From: Corynebacterium amycolatum | Lineage (GTDB): Bacteria; Actinomycetota; Actinomycetes; Mycobacteriales; Mycobacteriaceae | Assembly: GCF_016889425.1 (NCBI RefSeq) | Contig: NZ_CP069513.1 | Location: forward strand, 1,736,001-1,800,000 | DNA: 64,000 bases | Direction of reading: 5' to 3' | In this document: one piece after another, positions 53,413 through 62,642 of the stretch | Layout: each line of letters starts with the position of its first letter | Position numbering within the stretch: the first letter of the stretch is position 1 | Program-made: the position numbers and the translations under genes | The notes under the pieces: generated by a model | Seen by the model: the letters and a program-made list of their open reading frames with translations, nothing else | Database searches by the model: none | Told to the model about the DNA's origin: nothing

Positions 53413-54966
53413 CTAGAGTTCCAGCGACTGCTCCGCAGGCTGATCTGGGAAGTGGGACCAGAGGAAGTCGGTGGCATTAGTCAGTTCCGCGAGCATGGGA
53501 ACGATATGGTTTAGGCCTGTCTTCGGCAGCAGAGGCGAAGTCGTGTTTTCGACGTACTCCAGGTCGGTGAACCCGAGATTCAGCCAAGCATCACGTAGCT
53601 TGCGGACCTGGTTGATGGGGATGATGTCATCGTGCTCACCTGAGTAGAGGTACACCGGGGCATTCGGTACGAAATTGCCGACGCGCTGGCGTGCGAGTTC
53701 CTTCTGCACCGGCTCGTAGCGCTTAATCATCTCACTGAGCGACTCACCGCTGGTGGTGTACTGGTCAGTGGTCTCAAACGAGTGATGGAAACCCAAGCCG
53801 CCCGCGCAGTAGTTGCCAACGTTGTCCAGCAGTTCTTTGCCTTCAGGGCTGATTTCTTCTTTGAGGACACGGCGCAGCTCCGGATCTTTATCCAGGACAG
53901 AGTTGATTGCCAATGCAATCGCAGCGGTCAGGGTCGTACCATCAATCTGGTCGAGAACGTTTGCGAGGTCGGACGGCGGGCCGCCGGCGGCAGAAGCGGC
54001 GACGTTGAGCTCCGGGGCGTAGACACCTGCACGCTCAGCAGCTGCAGCGGCTGCGGAGCCACCCTGGGAGTAGCCATAGATTCCCACGGGCGCCTTTTGA
54101 TCCACGCCTAGCTCGTGGGAGGCAGACACGGCATCAAACAGTGACTGTGCCGAGGCGATATTGTCGACGTAGTCCTGGTTGCCCTGGTCATTGCGGTGGT
54201 GGTCAATCATCACCACAGTCGCACCTCGCTTCAAGTTCGCAACCATCGGAATCGTCTCGTATGGAGCAATAATGTCCATCGGACCGAACTCAATCTTCAA
54301 CCCGGTCTGCGAGGAGATCGACGGGTCGCACTTTTCCGCGCCACCTTGCGTGCCCGGCGCGATCGCCACGACCGGACGCGGACCGCTGCCCTTCCACTCC
54401 GTTTTCGGAGTTACCACAATGGCAGTGTCCACACTGGGATTGCCGAGGGAATCCGTGGAGTTGTAGTGAATACGCTTGGCATCCACATTCCACAGCTTGT
54501 CGTTCACCATCATCTCGGCATCCTCGCTGTTGACTAGCGTGCCGGCATTCGCCGCGCGCGACGGGGTCAGCGGCAGAGAATTCAACGGAGAGGCTGCGGC
54601 CACGCGTGCCTGTTCCGGGGTCAGCTGCCTGCCTGTGCCCTCGTTGCCAGACTGCTCATCGTCCTTCTCGATGCCGAGTAGCCTCTCTACATTCGGGTTC
54701 GGTACATGACCGAAACCAGGCAATTCGCGGTTTGCACTTGACGACGACACTTTATCCGCCAGCCCACTATCTGACAGGCCCGGCACGCTTAGTGGCTGAG
54801 CGTTTGCAGGTGTAGCCAGGCCGATGGTCATAAGACCCGCAAGCGCTACCCCGATTCCCGTTCGGGTTATGCGACCGTTTCGTCGTGAAGCAGCGCACGT
54901 CTGTGTTGAGGCATGGCCGATGCCGGCGGTGCCGTGTGTGAGTGCTTCAGCGTCGTGATGTGGCAT
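53413..54966 (-). CDS. Secreted lipase, secretory lipase (LIP) family
   Basis: The 517-residue protein has a long N-terminal extension and a signal region ending ATPANA-QP near residue 56. A hydrophilic segment of about 80 residues precedes the alpha/beta-hydrolase domain. The triad candidates are Ser300 (GIYGYSQGGSAAA), Asp in YSGEHDDIIPIN and His in TGLNHIVPML. PRPVVAIAPGTQGGAEKCDP and VVMIDHHRND fit the PF03583 secretory lipase family. AGGAG stands before the ATG. It lies between cobN and cobG but has no visible link to B12; its promoter region is AT-rich (near 55030). Confidence 0.88.
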   Translation of the reverse strand: MPHHDAEALTHGTAGIGHASTQTCAASRRNGRITRTGIGVALAGLMTIGLATPANAQPLSVPGLSDSGLADKVSSSSANRELPGFGHVPNPNVERLLGIEKDDEQSGNEGTGRQLTPEQARVAAASPLNSLPLTPSRAANAGTLVNSEDAEMMVNDKLWNVDAKRIHYNSTDSLGNPSVDTAIVVTPKTEWKGSGPRPVVAIAPGTQGGAEKCDPSISSQTGLKIEFGPMDIIAPYETIPMVANLKRGATVVMIDHHRNDQGNQDYVDNIASAQSLFDAVSASHELGVDQKAPVGIYGYSQGGSAAAAAAERAGVYAPELNVAASAAGGPPSDLANVLDQIDGTTLTAAIALAINSVLDKDPELRRVLKEEISPEGKELLDNVGNYCAGGLGFHHSFETTDQYTTSGESLSEMIKRYEPVQKELARQRVGNFVPNAPVYLYSGEHDDIIPINQVRKLRDAWLNLGFTDLEYVENTTSPLLPKTGLNHIVPMLAELTNATDFLWSHFPDQPAEQSLEL

Positions 54967-55160
54967 GAAATCTCCTGAATAACCCCAGATTGAAAACCCA
55001 ATGAAGACTTCCCTTAATTCGGCGGAAGTTAGGTTATAGAAATAATAAGGATTTGAAAAAGGAAATCGGTGGATTTAGTGAAGAATTTGGATGTTTTTTG
55101 CACGGGGCTATCAAAACTCCACTTCAGAATGGTTTCGTTGGGCTGAAAAGGCCCGGATAA

Positions 55161-55183
55161 TGAGCCCCTGTTTTCGGGGCTCA
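55161..55183. other. Perfect hairpin between the lipase and cobG genes
   Basis: TGAGCCCC and GGGGCTCA enclose TGTTTTC. No T-run follows on the plus strand. It lies about 30 bp before the cobG start, so it may be an operator for cobG or the remnant of a terminator. Confidence 0.45.
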
Positions 55184-55214
55184 GCTCTGTGCTTGTTTGC
55201 GTATTCTTGAGAGT

Positions 55215-56390
55215 ATGACTGCATCTGATCAAGGAGCTCGCACTCGTCAGGACGGTTGCCCCGGCACCCGAAAGGTTCATATCGCAGCTGATGGCGCAAT
55301 TGGTCGCCTGCGCTTCCCCGGAGGCTTCCTCCCCGCGCCGGGCTTTGCCGTACTCGCCGATTTGGCCGAGAATTTCGGCGACGGCGATATTCACTTCACT
55401 TCCCGCGGCAATGTTCAGATCCGTGGCATCACCAATACCGGCGCGTTCGCTGATGCTGCAGAAGAAGAGAAGCTGGTTCCCTCCACGAGCCACGACCGCG
55501 TGCGCAACGTTCTTCAGTCGCCACTGTCCGGTCGCGTCGGCGGCAAGGCCGATGTCCGCGACCTGGTTCAAGAGTTCGACAAGGCTCTCATTACGGAGCC
55601 GTCGCTTGCAACACTGCCTGGTCGTACGCTCATGGCCTTCGACGACGGTCGCGGTGACGTACTTGGTGAGCGCCCTGACTTCGGCGTTGTCGCCCACGAT
55701 GAGAGCACGTTCGAACTCATCATCGGTGGCGCGACCTCGGGGCTTATTGTTTCGCGTGACGACGTCGTGGGAGCTCTAATCACCACAGCGAAGGTGTGGA
55801 ATGACAGCCGTGGTACAGCCTGGCGCATCGCGGAAGCCGATGCGGCCGCCCGCGTTGCCGATGCCGTAATCGAGGAACTAGGCGAGCGAGCTCGGCGCCA
55901 GGAACCGACCCCGGCTGAGAGCTTCGATGCCACCGCCGGGCTATCCCGCCAGATCGGTTGGATTGACCAGCCGGATGGGCTGGTTAGCCTGGCCGCGGGG
56001 CTGCGCTTTGGGGTACTTCCGGCACGTCTGGCCCGAGCGATTTCGCATACGCAGGTTCCCGTGCACATCACTCCGTGGTACTCGCTGATTCTGCATGATT
56101 TGGAAGAGGAAGTTGCTGAACAGGTCGTTAAGGTATTGGCACCGAATGGTCTAATCTTCGACCGAAAGTCCACCTGGCTGCGCGTCAGTGCCTGCACCGG
56201 TCGCCCCGGTTGCGAAAAGTCGCTGGCTGATACGCGCGGCGATGCTGCCCACGCAATTGCCGATGGCCGACTGCCCGAGGGGCGCGTGCACTTCTCCGGT
56301 TGTGAGCGCCGCTGTGGCAAACCCAAGGGTGGTTACTTCGACTATCTCGCCACCGGGGACGGAGAATACGAAGTCACTGCTGTGGACTAG
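55215..56390 (+). CDS. cobG: Precorrin-3B synthase
   Basis: This 391-residue monooxygenase makes precorrin-3B from precorrin-3A using O2, marking the aerobic cobalamin route. It resembles nitrite/sulfite reductases: FGDGDIHFTSRGNVQIRGI, RDLVQEFDKALI, and the Fe4S4-binding cysteines in SACTGRPGCEKS and FSGCERRCGKPKGG. TATTCT (55202-55207) lies seven bases before the ATG at 55215 and no Shine-Dalgarno sequence is present, so translation is probably leaderless. The frame opens 18 bases earlier at a TTG, which is unlikely. It heads cobG-cobH-cobIJ. Confidence 0.94.
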   Translation: MTASDQGARTRQDGCPGTRKVHIAADGAIGRLRFPGGFLPAPGFAVLADLAENFGDGDIHFTSRGNVQIRGITNTGAFADAAEEEKLVPSTSHDRVRNVLQSPLSGRVGGKADVRDLVQEFDKALITEPSLATLPGRTLMAFDDGRGDVLGERPDFGVVAHDESTFELIIGGATSGLIVSRDDVVGALITTAKVWNDSRGTAWRIAEADAAARVADAVIEELGERARRQEPTPAESFDATAGLSRQIGWIDQPDGLVSLAAGLRFGVLPARLARAISHTQVPVHITPWYSLILHDLEEEVAEQVVKVLAPNGLIFDRKSTWLRVSACTGRPGCEKSLADTRGDAAHAIADGRLPEGRVHFSGCERRCGKPKGGYFDYLATGDGEYEVTAVD

Positions 56391-56401
56391 GCTTTAAGCC
56401 T

Positions 56402-57052
56402 ATGAAGCGCTTTGAGTACAACACCGACGGTGCGGATATTTACCGCAACTCATTTGCCATCATCCGCGAGGAAAGCGACCTTTCCCGCTTCGACGCCGAT
56501 GAGGAAACCGTCGCCGTCCGCATGATTCACGCAGCAGGTCAGACCGATTTGGCTAAGGACATCGTCTTTTCCCCGGGGACTGTGCGTGCAGCGCGCCGGG
56601 CTCTCGAGGATGGCGCTCCTATCTTCACCGATGTCAACATGATCGCCTCGGGCATTACCCGCAAGCGCCTACCTGTTGACAACGAAGTCATCTGCCTACT
56701 GCGTGATGAGCGCGTCCCCGAACTGGCTCAAGAACTCGGCACCACTCGCACTGCTGCTGCCGTGGAGCTGTGGAAGCCTCGCCTCGAGGGCGCGGTCGTC
56801 GCCATCGGCAACGCTCCCACTGCCCTCTTCCACCTGCTCAACCGCATCAATGAGGGATCCTTCCCCATGCCCGCTGCCATTTTGGCCATGCCGGTCGGCT
56901 TCGTTGGTGCGGCGGAATCCAAGCAGGCCACAATCGACTCCGGTGCCGAAAACCCGGAGCTGAAGTACATCACCGTCACCGGCCGTCGTGGTGGCTCGGC
57001 TATCACCTGTGCTGCCCTCAATGCCATCGCCACCGCAAAGGAGATTCTCTAA
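56402..57052 (+). CDS. cobH: Precorrin-8X methylmutase
   Basis: The 216-residue enzyme moves a methyl group from C11 to C12, giving hydrogenobyrinate. The catalytic His43 is seen in VRMIHAAGQTD, exactly at the position known in Pseudomonas denitrificans CobH. Other conserved stretches are APIFTDVNMIASGITRKRLP, IGNAPTALFHLL and AAILAMPVGFVGAAESK, and it ends with GRRGGSAITCAALNA. It starts 11 bases after cobG and is followed after three bases by cobIJ. Confidence 0.96.
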   Translation: MKRFEYNTDGADIYRNSFAIIREESDLSRFDADEETVAVRMIHAAGQTDLAKDIVFSPGTVRAARRALEDGAPIFTDVNMIASGITRKRLPVDNEVICLLRDERVPELAQELGTTRTAAAVELWKPRLEGAVVAIGNAPTALFHLLNRINEGSFPMPAAILAMPVGFVGAAESKQATIDSGAENPELKYITVTGRRGGSAITCAALNAIATAKEIL

Positions 57053-57055
57053 ACC

Positions 57056-58666
57056 ATGTCCGGCTCCTACAGCGCTCAGCCTGGTCATCTCTACGGCATC
57101 GGACTCGGCCCCGGCGACGCAGGTCTCATTACACTTCGCGGTGCCGACATCATCCGCACAGCCGATGTCATCGCCTACCATGCCGGAACTCACGGACGTT
57201 CCACGGCGCGTTCAATCGCCGCTGAACTGATTGACGCGCGTGACGACGCTGCCGTGGAAGAGCAATTGCAATACCCGGTGACCACCGGGCGCCCGGCCGA
57301 CTACCGCGAGCAGCTCGCCGGTTTCTATGCAGAGGCCACTGCTCGCCTGCACAAGCACTTGGCCCAGGGGCGAAGTGTTGCAGTGCTTTCGCTCGGTGAC
57401 CCGATGCTCTATAGCTCTTACCAGCACCTGCATCACGCCCTCAGCGAGGACTTCCCCACTGAGATTGTCCCCGGAGTGGCCAGCATTACTGCGGCGGCAG
57501 CAGAGATCGGTCAGCCGCTCGGCGAGGCTACCGAAATCGTCAGCGTTGTTCCCGCCACCGCCGATTCCGAGCGGATCGCTGCGGTTCTTGACGCTTCAGA
57601 CTGTGTAGTCATTATGAAGCTGGGGAAAAACGTTGAGAAGGTTCGTACAGCGTTGCAGGCCGCTGGCATGCTCGATCGCGCCTATGTTGTCGAGCGAGCA
57701 ACCATGAATGAGCACACCAGCTACCCGCTGGCCGATGCCGACCCGGAGAAGGTTCCCTACTTCGCAGTGGCCGTCGTGCCTTCCGCTGTCTACGGCACTA
57801 AACGGAGTGTTTCTGGGGTGCCTTCGCCAGCCGATGATGCAGCGACCGGTGCAGCCACCGATACAGCAACTGAGTCGGCTCCCCCAGCGGTCGGTGAAGT
57901 CGTAGTTGTCGGCCTTGGCCCGGGTGCTGAACGCTGGACTACCCCAGAAGTCACCGAGGAATTGGCACGGGCCACGGATCTGGTTGGCTACTCCACCTAC
58001 ATCAACCGAGTTCCTGAGCGCGCCGGGCAACGCCGTCATCTCTCAGATAACCGCGTTGAGGCAGAGCGAGCCACTATGGCGCTGGATATTGCCAAGCGCG
58101 GCGGTCGAGTTGCGGTGGTCAGCTCCGGTGACCCTGGAGTCTTCGCGATGGCGGCCGCAGTGTTGGAAGTCGCTGACGACGATATGTGGCGAGGCATCCC
58201 CGTGCGAGTCGTGCCGGGCATGACTGCGGCTCAGGCGGTCGCTAGTCGAGTCGGTGCTCCCCTTGGCCATGATTTTGCGATGCTCAGTCTCTCCGACAGG
58301 TTGAAGCCCTGGGAGGTCGTCGTTAAGCGAGTGCGTGCCGTAGCCGGAGCAGACATGGCGTTTGCGGTCTACAACCCGGCATCCAAGTCGCGGAGATGGC
58401 AGATCCGAGAGCTGCGTGCATTGGCCATGGAGTACCGCGCCACAACAACGCCTGTGATTGTGGCGCGGGCAGTCGGCTCGGAGCAGGAAAACGTCACCGT
58501 GACCACGTTGGCGGAGTTCGATCCGGACGTCGTCGATATGCGAACAATGGTGATTATCGGTTCGTCGTCGACAAAAGCGTATCGGGCTGGCAAGACCACT
58601 CGGGTCTACACCGCACGTCACTACGGTGAGGGCGGCACCAGCGGGACAGGCGAGTTGCTGCGTTAG
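57056..58666 (+). CDS. cobIJ: Fused precorrin-2 C20-methyltransferase / precorrin-3B C17-methyltransferase
   Basis: The 536-residue protein joins CobI and CobJ. The CobI half begins GHLYGIGLGPGDAGLITLRG and contains VLSLGDPMLYSSYQHL and EIVPGVASITAAAAEIG. A short Ala/Thr/Pro-rich linker (about 255-279) follows. The CobJ half starts at residue 280 with GEVVVVGLGPGAERWTTPEV and has VVSSGDPGVFAMAAAVLEV and AVYNPASKSRRWQI. Both use SAM. The first methylates C20 of precorrin-2; the second methylates C17 and contracts the ring. The same fusion is known in M. tuberculosis. After it the GC content drops in a short accessory stretch. Confidence 0.95.
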   Translation: MSGSYSAQPGHLYGIGLGPGDAGLITLRGADIIRTADVIAYHAGTHGRSTARSIAAELIDARDDAAVEEQLQYPVTTGRPADYREQLAGFYAEATARLHKHLAQGRSVAVLSLGDPMLYSSYQHLHHALSEDFPTEIVPGVASITAAAAEIGQPLGEATEIVSVVPATADSERIAAVLDASDCVVIMKLGKNVEKVRTALQAAGMLDRAYVVERATMNEHTSYPLADADPEKVPYFAVAVVPSAVYGTKRSVSGVPSPADDAATGAATDTATESAPPAVGEVVVVGLGPGAERWTTPEVTEELARATDLVGYSTYINRVPERAGQRRHLSDNRVEAERATMALDIAKRGGRVAVVSSGDPGVFAMAAAVLEVADDDMWRGIPVRVVPGMTAAQAVASRVGAPLGHDFAMLSLSDRLKPWEVVVKRVRAVAGADMAFAVYNPASKSRRWQIRELRALAMEYRATTTPVIVARAVGSEQENVTVTTLAEFDPDVVDMRTMVIIGSSSTKAYRAGKTTRVYTARHYGEGGTSGTGELLR

Positions 58667-58938
58667 TTCTGGAATTTCCAGCACACATCTGAGCTATTAA
58701 ATATCGGTGCACGAATGAAAAGAAAGATTATTCGCGCGGCTGCCAAACGCGTAAAAGTGATATTGCCGAATTGAGATTTAGCGGCCAGGGTCAAATACGG
58801 TTCTATTTGCTTAAATGACTACCACTTTTGTTTACCCCTTTCTTAGCGGGGCTACTTATTTAATCGGGAGATATTTCTAAGCGTGGCTCGATTCCAGTGT
58901 TATGCTCGGGGCAATCACTGACATAAAAGGAGGTTTAG

Positions 58939-59558
58939 GTGATAGGAAAAAACTTCTTCTAGTGGAATCTGCCCTTATTTTAGCAGGTATCATCTTTTCA
59001 CCCGTTGCTAGCGCTGAGGAACCTGCACGTCCCGTGGCGGCTCAGGCTGAATCACTTTATAGGGCGATTGATGAAGGTCGCCTTTCGATGGCGGAGTTGG
59101 ATAACCATCAAAAAAGCCTTCTGCGAGCCTATACAACTCCGGGTGAGTTGATTGTAAAACGATTGTCATAGCCGTCGAATCTTTCAACGACGCTTTTTGC
59201 GCAGGGCGAGGCTGACTACTGCCGAAAGGATGGTGCCCGGTTTGAGCAAAAGGCTGTTATGGGTAACACCCTATACACTTACTGGCAGACTGTTGAAATC
59301 TGCGGAACCCCAGGTAAAAAGATTAAGAATGTCAAAGTTCTTGATCACGGTGGGGAAACCAGTACTCCTACATGGTCGTATAGGGGTTCGGCCTCGAATC
59401 CAGCTTCGTATGCTGTAGGGGCAGGTTGGTTCGTGCGAACTTCGGAGAACTTTGAGCAGTCCATTGTGGTTGACGGCATTGGGGCAGGTCAAAGGACGGT
59501 CTGTATCTCAGCGACTATTCGACCATCTGGAGAATATAATGCAAGCGAAAGGTGCTAA
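58939..59558 (+). pseudogene. Broken gene for a secreted Cys-containing protein
   Basis: AAAGGAGG (58926-58933) is spaced five bases from a GTG at 58939, but that frame stops after seven codons. Shifting by one base within a run of six A (58947-58952) gives a signal peptide (K-K-LLLVESALILAGIIF, then ASA-EE), and the frame runs to a TAG at 59169-59171. Apart from that TAG it stays open to 59558, encoding YCRKDGARFEQ, WQTVEICGTPGKK, VGAGWFVRTSENFEQ and RTVCISATIRPSG. So one frameshift and one nonsense codon separate this from a secreted protein of about 205 residues with four cysteines in its C-terminal part. Programmed slippage or sequencing error at the A-run is possible. The family is not recognised. 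Confidence 0.6.
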
Positions 59559-59844
59559 GGATAAAAGAGTGCCGGGAATAATTGACTGGGGATTTCAGAT
59601 TATTGCTGTCATTCTTTTTCTGGCCGGCGTTTTTATCGCATTCCCAATTCCATTTCTTACTGGAATTTATGGGCTATTCGAGGCCAAAAAAGCCGAGGAT
59701 GAATATCGTCGCCGATGGATTATTTTCACATTAATTTCTGTTTTCCTAGCAATCGCTATGTTTGTCGCATGGCTGATATTGAGTCCTTCTGGTGGAATCG
59801 AGCAAGTTCCCACTGAGCAAACAGAGTGGCAGCCCGTGCGGTAA
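59539..59844 (+). CDS. Two-helix membrane protein overlapping the broken secreted-protein gene
   Basis: From ATG 59539 (GGAG six bases upstream) the product has 101 residues. After a short basic start come a first hydrophobic region (about 15-42, FQIIAVILFLAGVFIAFPIP), a charged loop FEAKKAEDEYRRR, and a second helix (IIFTLISVFLAIAMFVAWLI), then a polar tail. It overlaps the end of the preceding open frame by 20 bases, so the two were probably translated together. The composition is AT-rich compared with the cob genes on both sides. An immunity- or anchoring-type partner for the secreted product is conceivable, but no family match is recognised. Confidence 0.65.
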   Translation: MQAKGAKDKRVPGIIDWGFQIIAVILFLAGVFIAFPIPFLTGIYGLFEAKKAEDEYRRRWIIFTLISVFLAIAMFVAWLILSPSGGIEQVPTEQTEWQPVR

Positions 59845-59868
59845 TTTAGGTCACACTAGAATTAGCCG

Positions 59869-60609
59869 CTATGCCCGGCGGATGACGGCGTTGTACGCCT
59901 CATCCACCGTTGTGGCGACGGTGGCGATATCCGCGCCGGGCAGCTGCGGGCGCTGCACGATAACGACCGGCTTTTTCAGGTCGCGGGCTGCCTCAATCTT
60001 GGCGTAGGTAGCAGCACCACCGGAGTTCTTGGTCACCACGCAGTCCACGGCGTAATCCCGCATGAGCTTGCGCTCCGCTGCGACATCGTAAGGCCCACGG
60101 CTGAGAATAATCTTCCGATTCTTGGGCAGTGGCGGCGCGGGCTGTTCCACGCAGCGAATGAGGTAACGGCCGTTGGCATCGTCGGCAAACGGAGCTAGCT
60201 GCTGACGGCCAATAGTGAGAAACGGGCTGTAGAAGCGGTCGGCAACAATGTCCGCGGCCTCCTGCATAGAGGACACCTCAATCCAGTTGTCGCCGGGCTG
60301 CCTCTCCCACGCAGGGCGATGCAGCGCCACGAGCGGAAGACCGGTGGCGCGGGCAGCTTCAGCGGCAGATTCGCTGATTCGCTCCGCATAAGGATGCGTG
60401 GCGTCGATGATGACTTCGGTGGCATCGGCGATCAGCCATCGCGTGAGCCCCGCAGGGCCGCCGAAACCGCCGATGCGGACATTGCCGGCGGGCAGCTTGG
60501 GGTTGGATACGCGACCGGCCAGTGAAGAGGTGACAAACCAGCCCTCGCCCACTAGCCGCTTGGCCAGGGCACGAGCCTCAGCAGTTCCACCCAGAATTAG
60601 TGCACGCAT
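59869..60609 (-). CDS. cobK: Precorrin-6A reductase
   Basis: The 246-residue NADPH-dependent reductase starts [20 protein letters not shown], the CobK/CbiJ signature. It also contains [40 protein letters not shown], and [20 protein letters not shown] near the C terminus. It reduces precorrin-6A to precorrin-6B. It overlaps the end of cobM by 13 bases and is the last gene of SDR-cobL-cobM-cobK. Confidence 0.94.
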   Translation of the reverse strand: MRALILGGTAEARALAKRLVGEGWFVTSSLAGRVSNPKLPAGNVRIGGFGGPAGLTRWLIADATEVIIDATHPYAERISESAAEAARATGLPLVALHRPAWERQPGDNWIEVSSMQEAADIVADRFYSPFLTIGRQQLAPFADDANGRYLIRCVEQPAPPLPKNRKIILSRGPYDVAAERKLMRDYAVDCVVTKNSGGAATYAKIEAARDLKKPVVIVQRPQLPGADIATVATTVDEAYNAVIRRA

Positions 60610-61370
60610 GGAATGGTCCGTCCGTGTTCATCGCGCGGGCGATCATCGCTGTAGAGGTAGCTATCCGGGAACGCCTCGGCGGTGAGCACCTTGCCGACAA
60701 TGATGACCGCCGTACGAGTCACACCTGCATCCTTGACCTGCTGCGCAATATCAGACAGCGTGCCACGGAGAATAACCTGTTCCGGGCGGGATGCGAAAGC
60801 CACGACGGCCACCGGACCGTGTTCGCCATAGTGCGGGGTGAGCTCCTCGACTACTCGGTCGATATCGTGGGCGGCCAAGTGAATGCATAGGGTCGCGCCC
60901 GTGCGTCCGAAGTTCTCCAAGGTTTCGCCCTCCGGCATCTTGGAAGCACGCCCGGAGATACGGGTCAGCACGACCGACTGGCCGACAGTTGGCACCGTGA
61001 GCTCGTGGCCGAGAGCTGCCGCAGCTGCGGAAAAAGCTGGCACACCCGGAACGATTTCGTAGTCAATGCCGAGTTCGCTGAGACGACGGACCTGCTCTGC
61101 CAGCGCCGACCACACTGACGGGTCACCAGACTGCAAGCGTGCAACATCCTTGCCCGCCTCATGCGCCGCCTGAATGGTCTCGATGATGGTGTCCAGCGGC
61201 ATTCGCGCGGTATTGATAATCTCTGCGCCCTCGGGGCAGCTCTCCAGCACCTCAGGCGGGACAATCGATCCCGCGTAAAGGCACACTGGGCAGGAGCGAA
61301 TAAGCCGGTCCGCGCGCAGCGTCAGCAAATCTGCTGCGCCCGGGCCTGCACCGATGAAATACACAGTCAT
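60597..61370 (-). CDS. cobM: Precorrin-4 C11-methyltransferase
   Basis: The 257-residue SAM-dependent enzyme begins [20 protein letters not shown] and carries [40 protein letters not shown] and [20 protein letters not shown], all typical of CobM/CbiF. It methylates precorrin-4 at C11. The gene lies between cobL and cobK on the minus strand, 45 bp after cobL, in the order seen in M. tuberculosis. Confidence 0.95.
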   Translation of the reverse strand: MTVYFIGAGPGAADLLTLRADRLIRSCPVCLYAGSIVPPEVLESCPEGAEIINTARMPLDTIIETIQAAHEAGKDVARLQSGDPSVWSALAEQVRRLSELGIDYEIVPGVPAFSAAAAALGHELTVPTVGQSVVLTRISGRASKMPEGETLENFGRTGATLCIHLAAHDIDRVVEELTPHYGEHGPVAVVAFASRPEQVILRGTLSDIAQQVKDAGVTRTAVIIVGKVLTAEAFPDSYLYSDDRPRDEHGRTIPCVH

Positions 61371-61415
61371 TGTGGGTTACAGAGTCCTCAATATTTTTAG
61401 ACAGAGAAATTACGT

Positions 61416-62642
61416 CTATGGTAGCGCAGGCTCTACTGGCTTCAGCGCTACCCACTGCACCACCGGCAACGCCGGCCGCCACGCAGTGAAAGTGCCGACT
61501 GCACCTGCGCGCTCTACAGAAAGCCGGGTGACATCCCCGCCATAGTCGCGACGTGCCTGCCACAGCAGAGCCTCCGATTCCAGCGTCACGGCGTTCGCGA
61601 CGATGGTGCCACCCGGGGCAAGGCGTTGCCAACAGGCCTCAAGCATGCCGTCAGCAGTGAGGCCTCCGCCGATGAAAATGGCATCGGGGCGAAGATTCGA
61701 GTCAGCCAAAGCTCCCGGCGCTGCGCCGTGGTGGACAGTCACATTGCCCGACAGGTTCGCCACATTCTTAGCAATTCGCTCTGCACGAACAGCATCGCGC
61801 TCAAAAATTTCTGCGCGCCCGCCGTGCCGAGCCCACTCAATGCCAATCGACCCCGTGCCACCGCCGACATCCCACAACAGAGCTCCCGGCCGAGGATCCA
61901 ACGCGGCGACGGTCATTTGGCGAATCGGTGCCTTCGTCAGCTGGCCGTCCGAATCAAAGTCACCGTCGCGCAGCCAGCCGCGCGCGCTTCCCGACGGCTC
62001 CACCGCCAGCACCGTGAGGTTGCCAGCTGGAACCGGTGGGGTCGCCACCGTGCCTTCGGCAACGGACTCCAGCAGCCCTGTAGCTTCCGTGCCGCCGAGA
62101 TTGGTCAGCGCGGTGAGCTTGGTGTCTGGGCGGCCGGCCAAAACCGTAGCGACCTCTTTCACTGAGTCCGCGTTTCGGCACAGCACCAGGAAGGGCCGCA
62201 GTGCATCTGCTACCGGCACAACACGTGCAGCACCAGGTATCCCCGGCTCCCCTGTTACTAGAGAGATCACCGGAGTGTCATGCAAAGGCCAGCCGAGGTA
62301 GGCACAGGCCAATGAGGCCGACGACGGTACTGGAATAACCTCCACGCCACCGCGGCCGAGCTCGCGGACAAGCGATACGCCTACGCCGTGGAACATGGGA
62401 TCGCCACTGGCGAGGATGACGTCGACTAAAGGGTCAATATCTGCCAGGGTGACCTGCCAGTCCGTCCAGAAGCCACTGGGCCAAGGAGAGAGCTCGGCGT
62501 CCAGGTTGACGTCGGCAAGCAAATGGAGCTGACGGGGAGAGCCAATGATGCGGCGTGCCGACGACAGCGCCTCGACCGCGCGGGCAGATAGACCCTCGTA
62601 ACCGTCACAGCCAATGCCGACGACGCGAAGTTTCTGACTCAT
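61416..62642 (-). CDS. cobL: Precorrin-6Y C5,15-methyltransferase (decarboxylating)
   Basis: The ATG at 62642 overlaps the upstream stop as ATGA, so it is preferred over an in-frame ATG at 62660; the product has 408 residues. The N-terminal CbiE-like domain starts LRVVGIGCDGYEGLSARAVE and has VILASGDPMFHGVGVSLV. The C-terminal CbiT-like domain has ALLWDVGGGTGSIGIEWARH and AIFIGGGLTADGMLEAC. Together they methylate C5 and C15 and decarboxylate the acetate side chain. It is co-translated with the SDR gene and followed by cobM. Confidence 0.94.
   Translation of the reverse strand: MSQKLRVVGIGCDGYEGLSARAVEALSSARRIIGSPRQLHLLADVNLDAELSPWPSGFWTDWQVTLADIDPLVDVILASGDPMFHGVGVSLVRELGRGGVEVIPVPSSASLACAYLGWPLHDTPVISLVTGEPGIPGAARVVPVADALRPFLVLCRNADSVKEVATVLAGRPDTKLTALTNLGGTEATGLLESVAEGTVATPPVPAGNLTVLAVEPSGSARGWLRDGDFDSDGQLTKAPIRQMTVAALDPRPGALLWDVGGGTGSIGIEWARHGGRAEIFERDAVRAERIAKNVANLSGNVTVHHGAAPGALADSNLRPDAIFIGGGLTADGMLEACWQRLAPGGTIVANAVTLESEALLWQARRDYGGDVTRLSVERAGAVGTFTAWRPALPVVQWVALKPVEPALP

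Noticed and set aside
55026..55044. DtxR iron-box-like sequence upstream of the secretory lipase
   Set aside because: Only one half (TTAGGTTA) fits; the second half does not match the palindromic consensus.
58714..58773. Tiny basic peptide frame (19 codons)
   Set aside because: No ribosome binding site and length within chance expectation for this AT-richer stretch.
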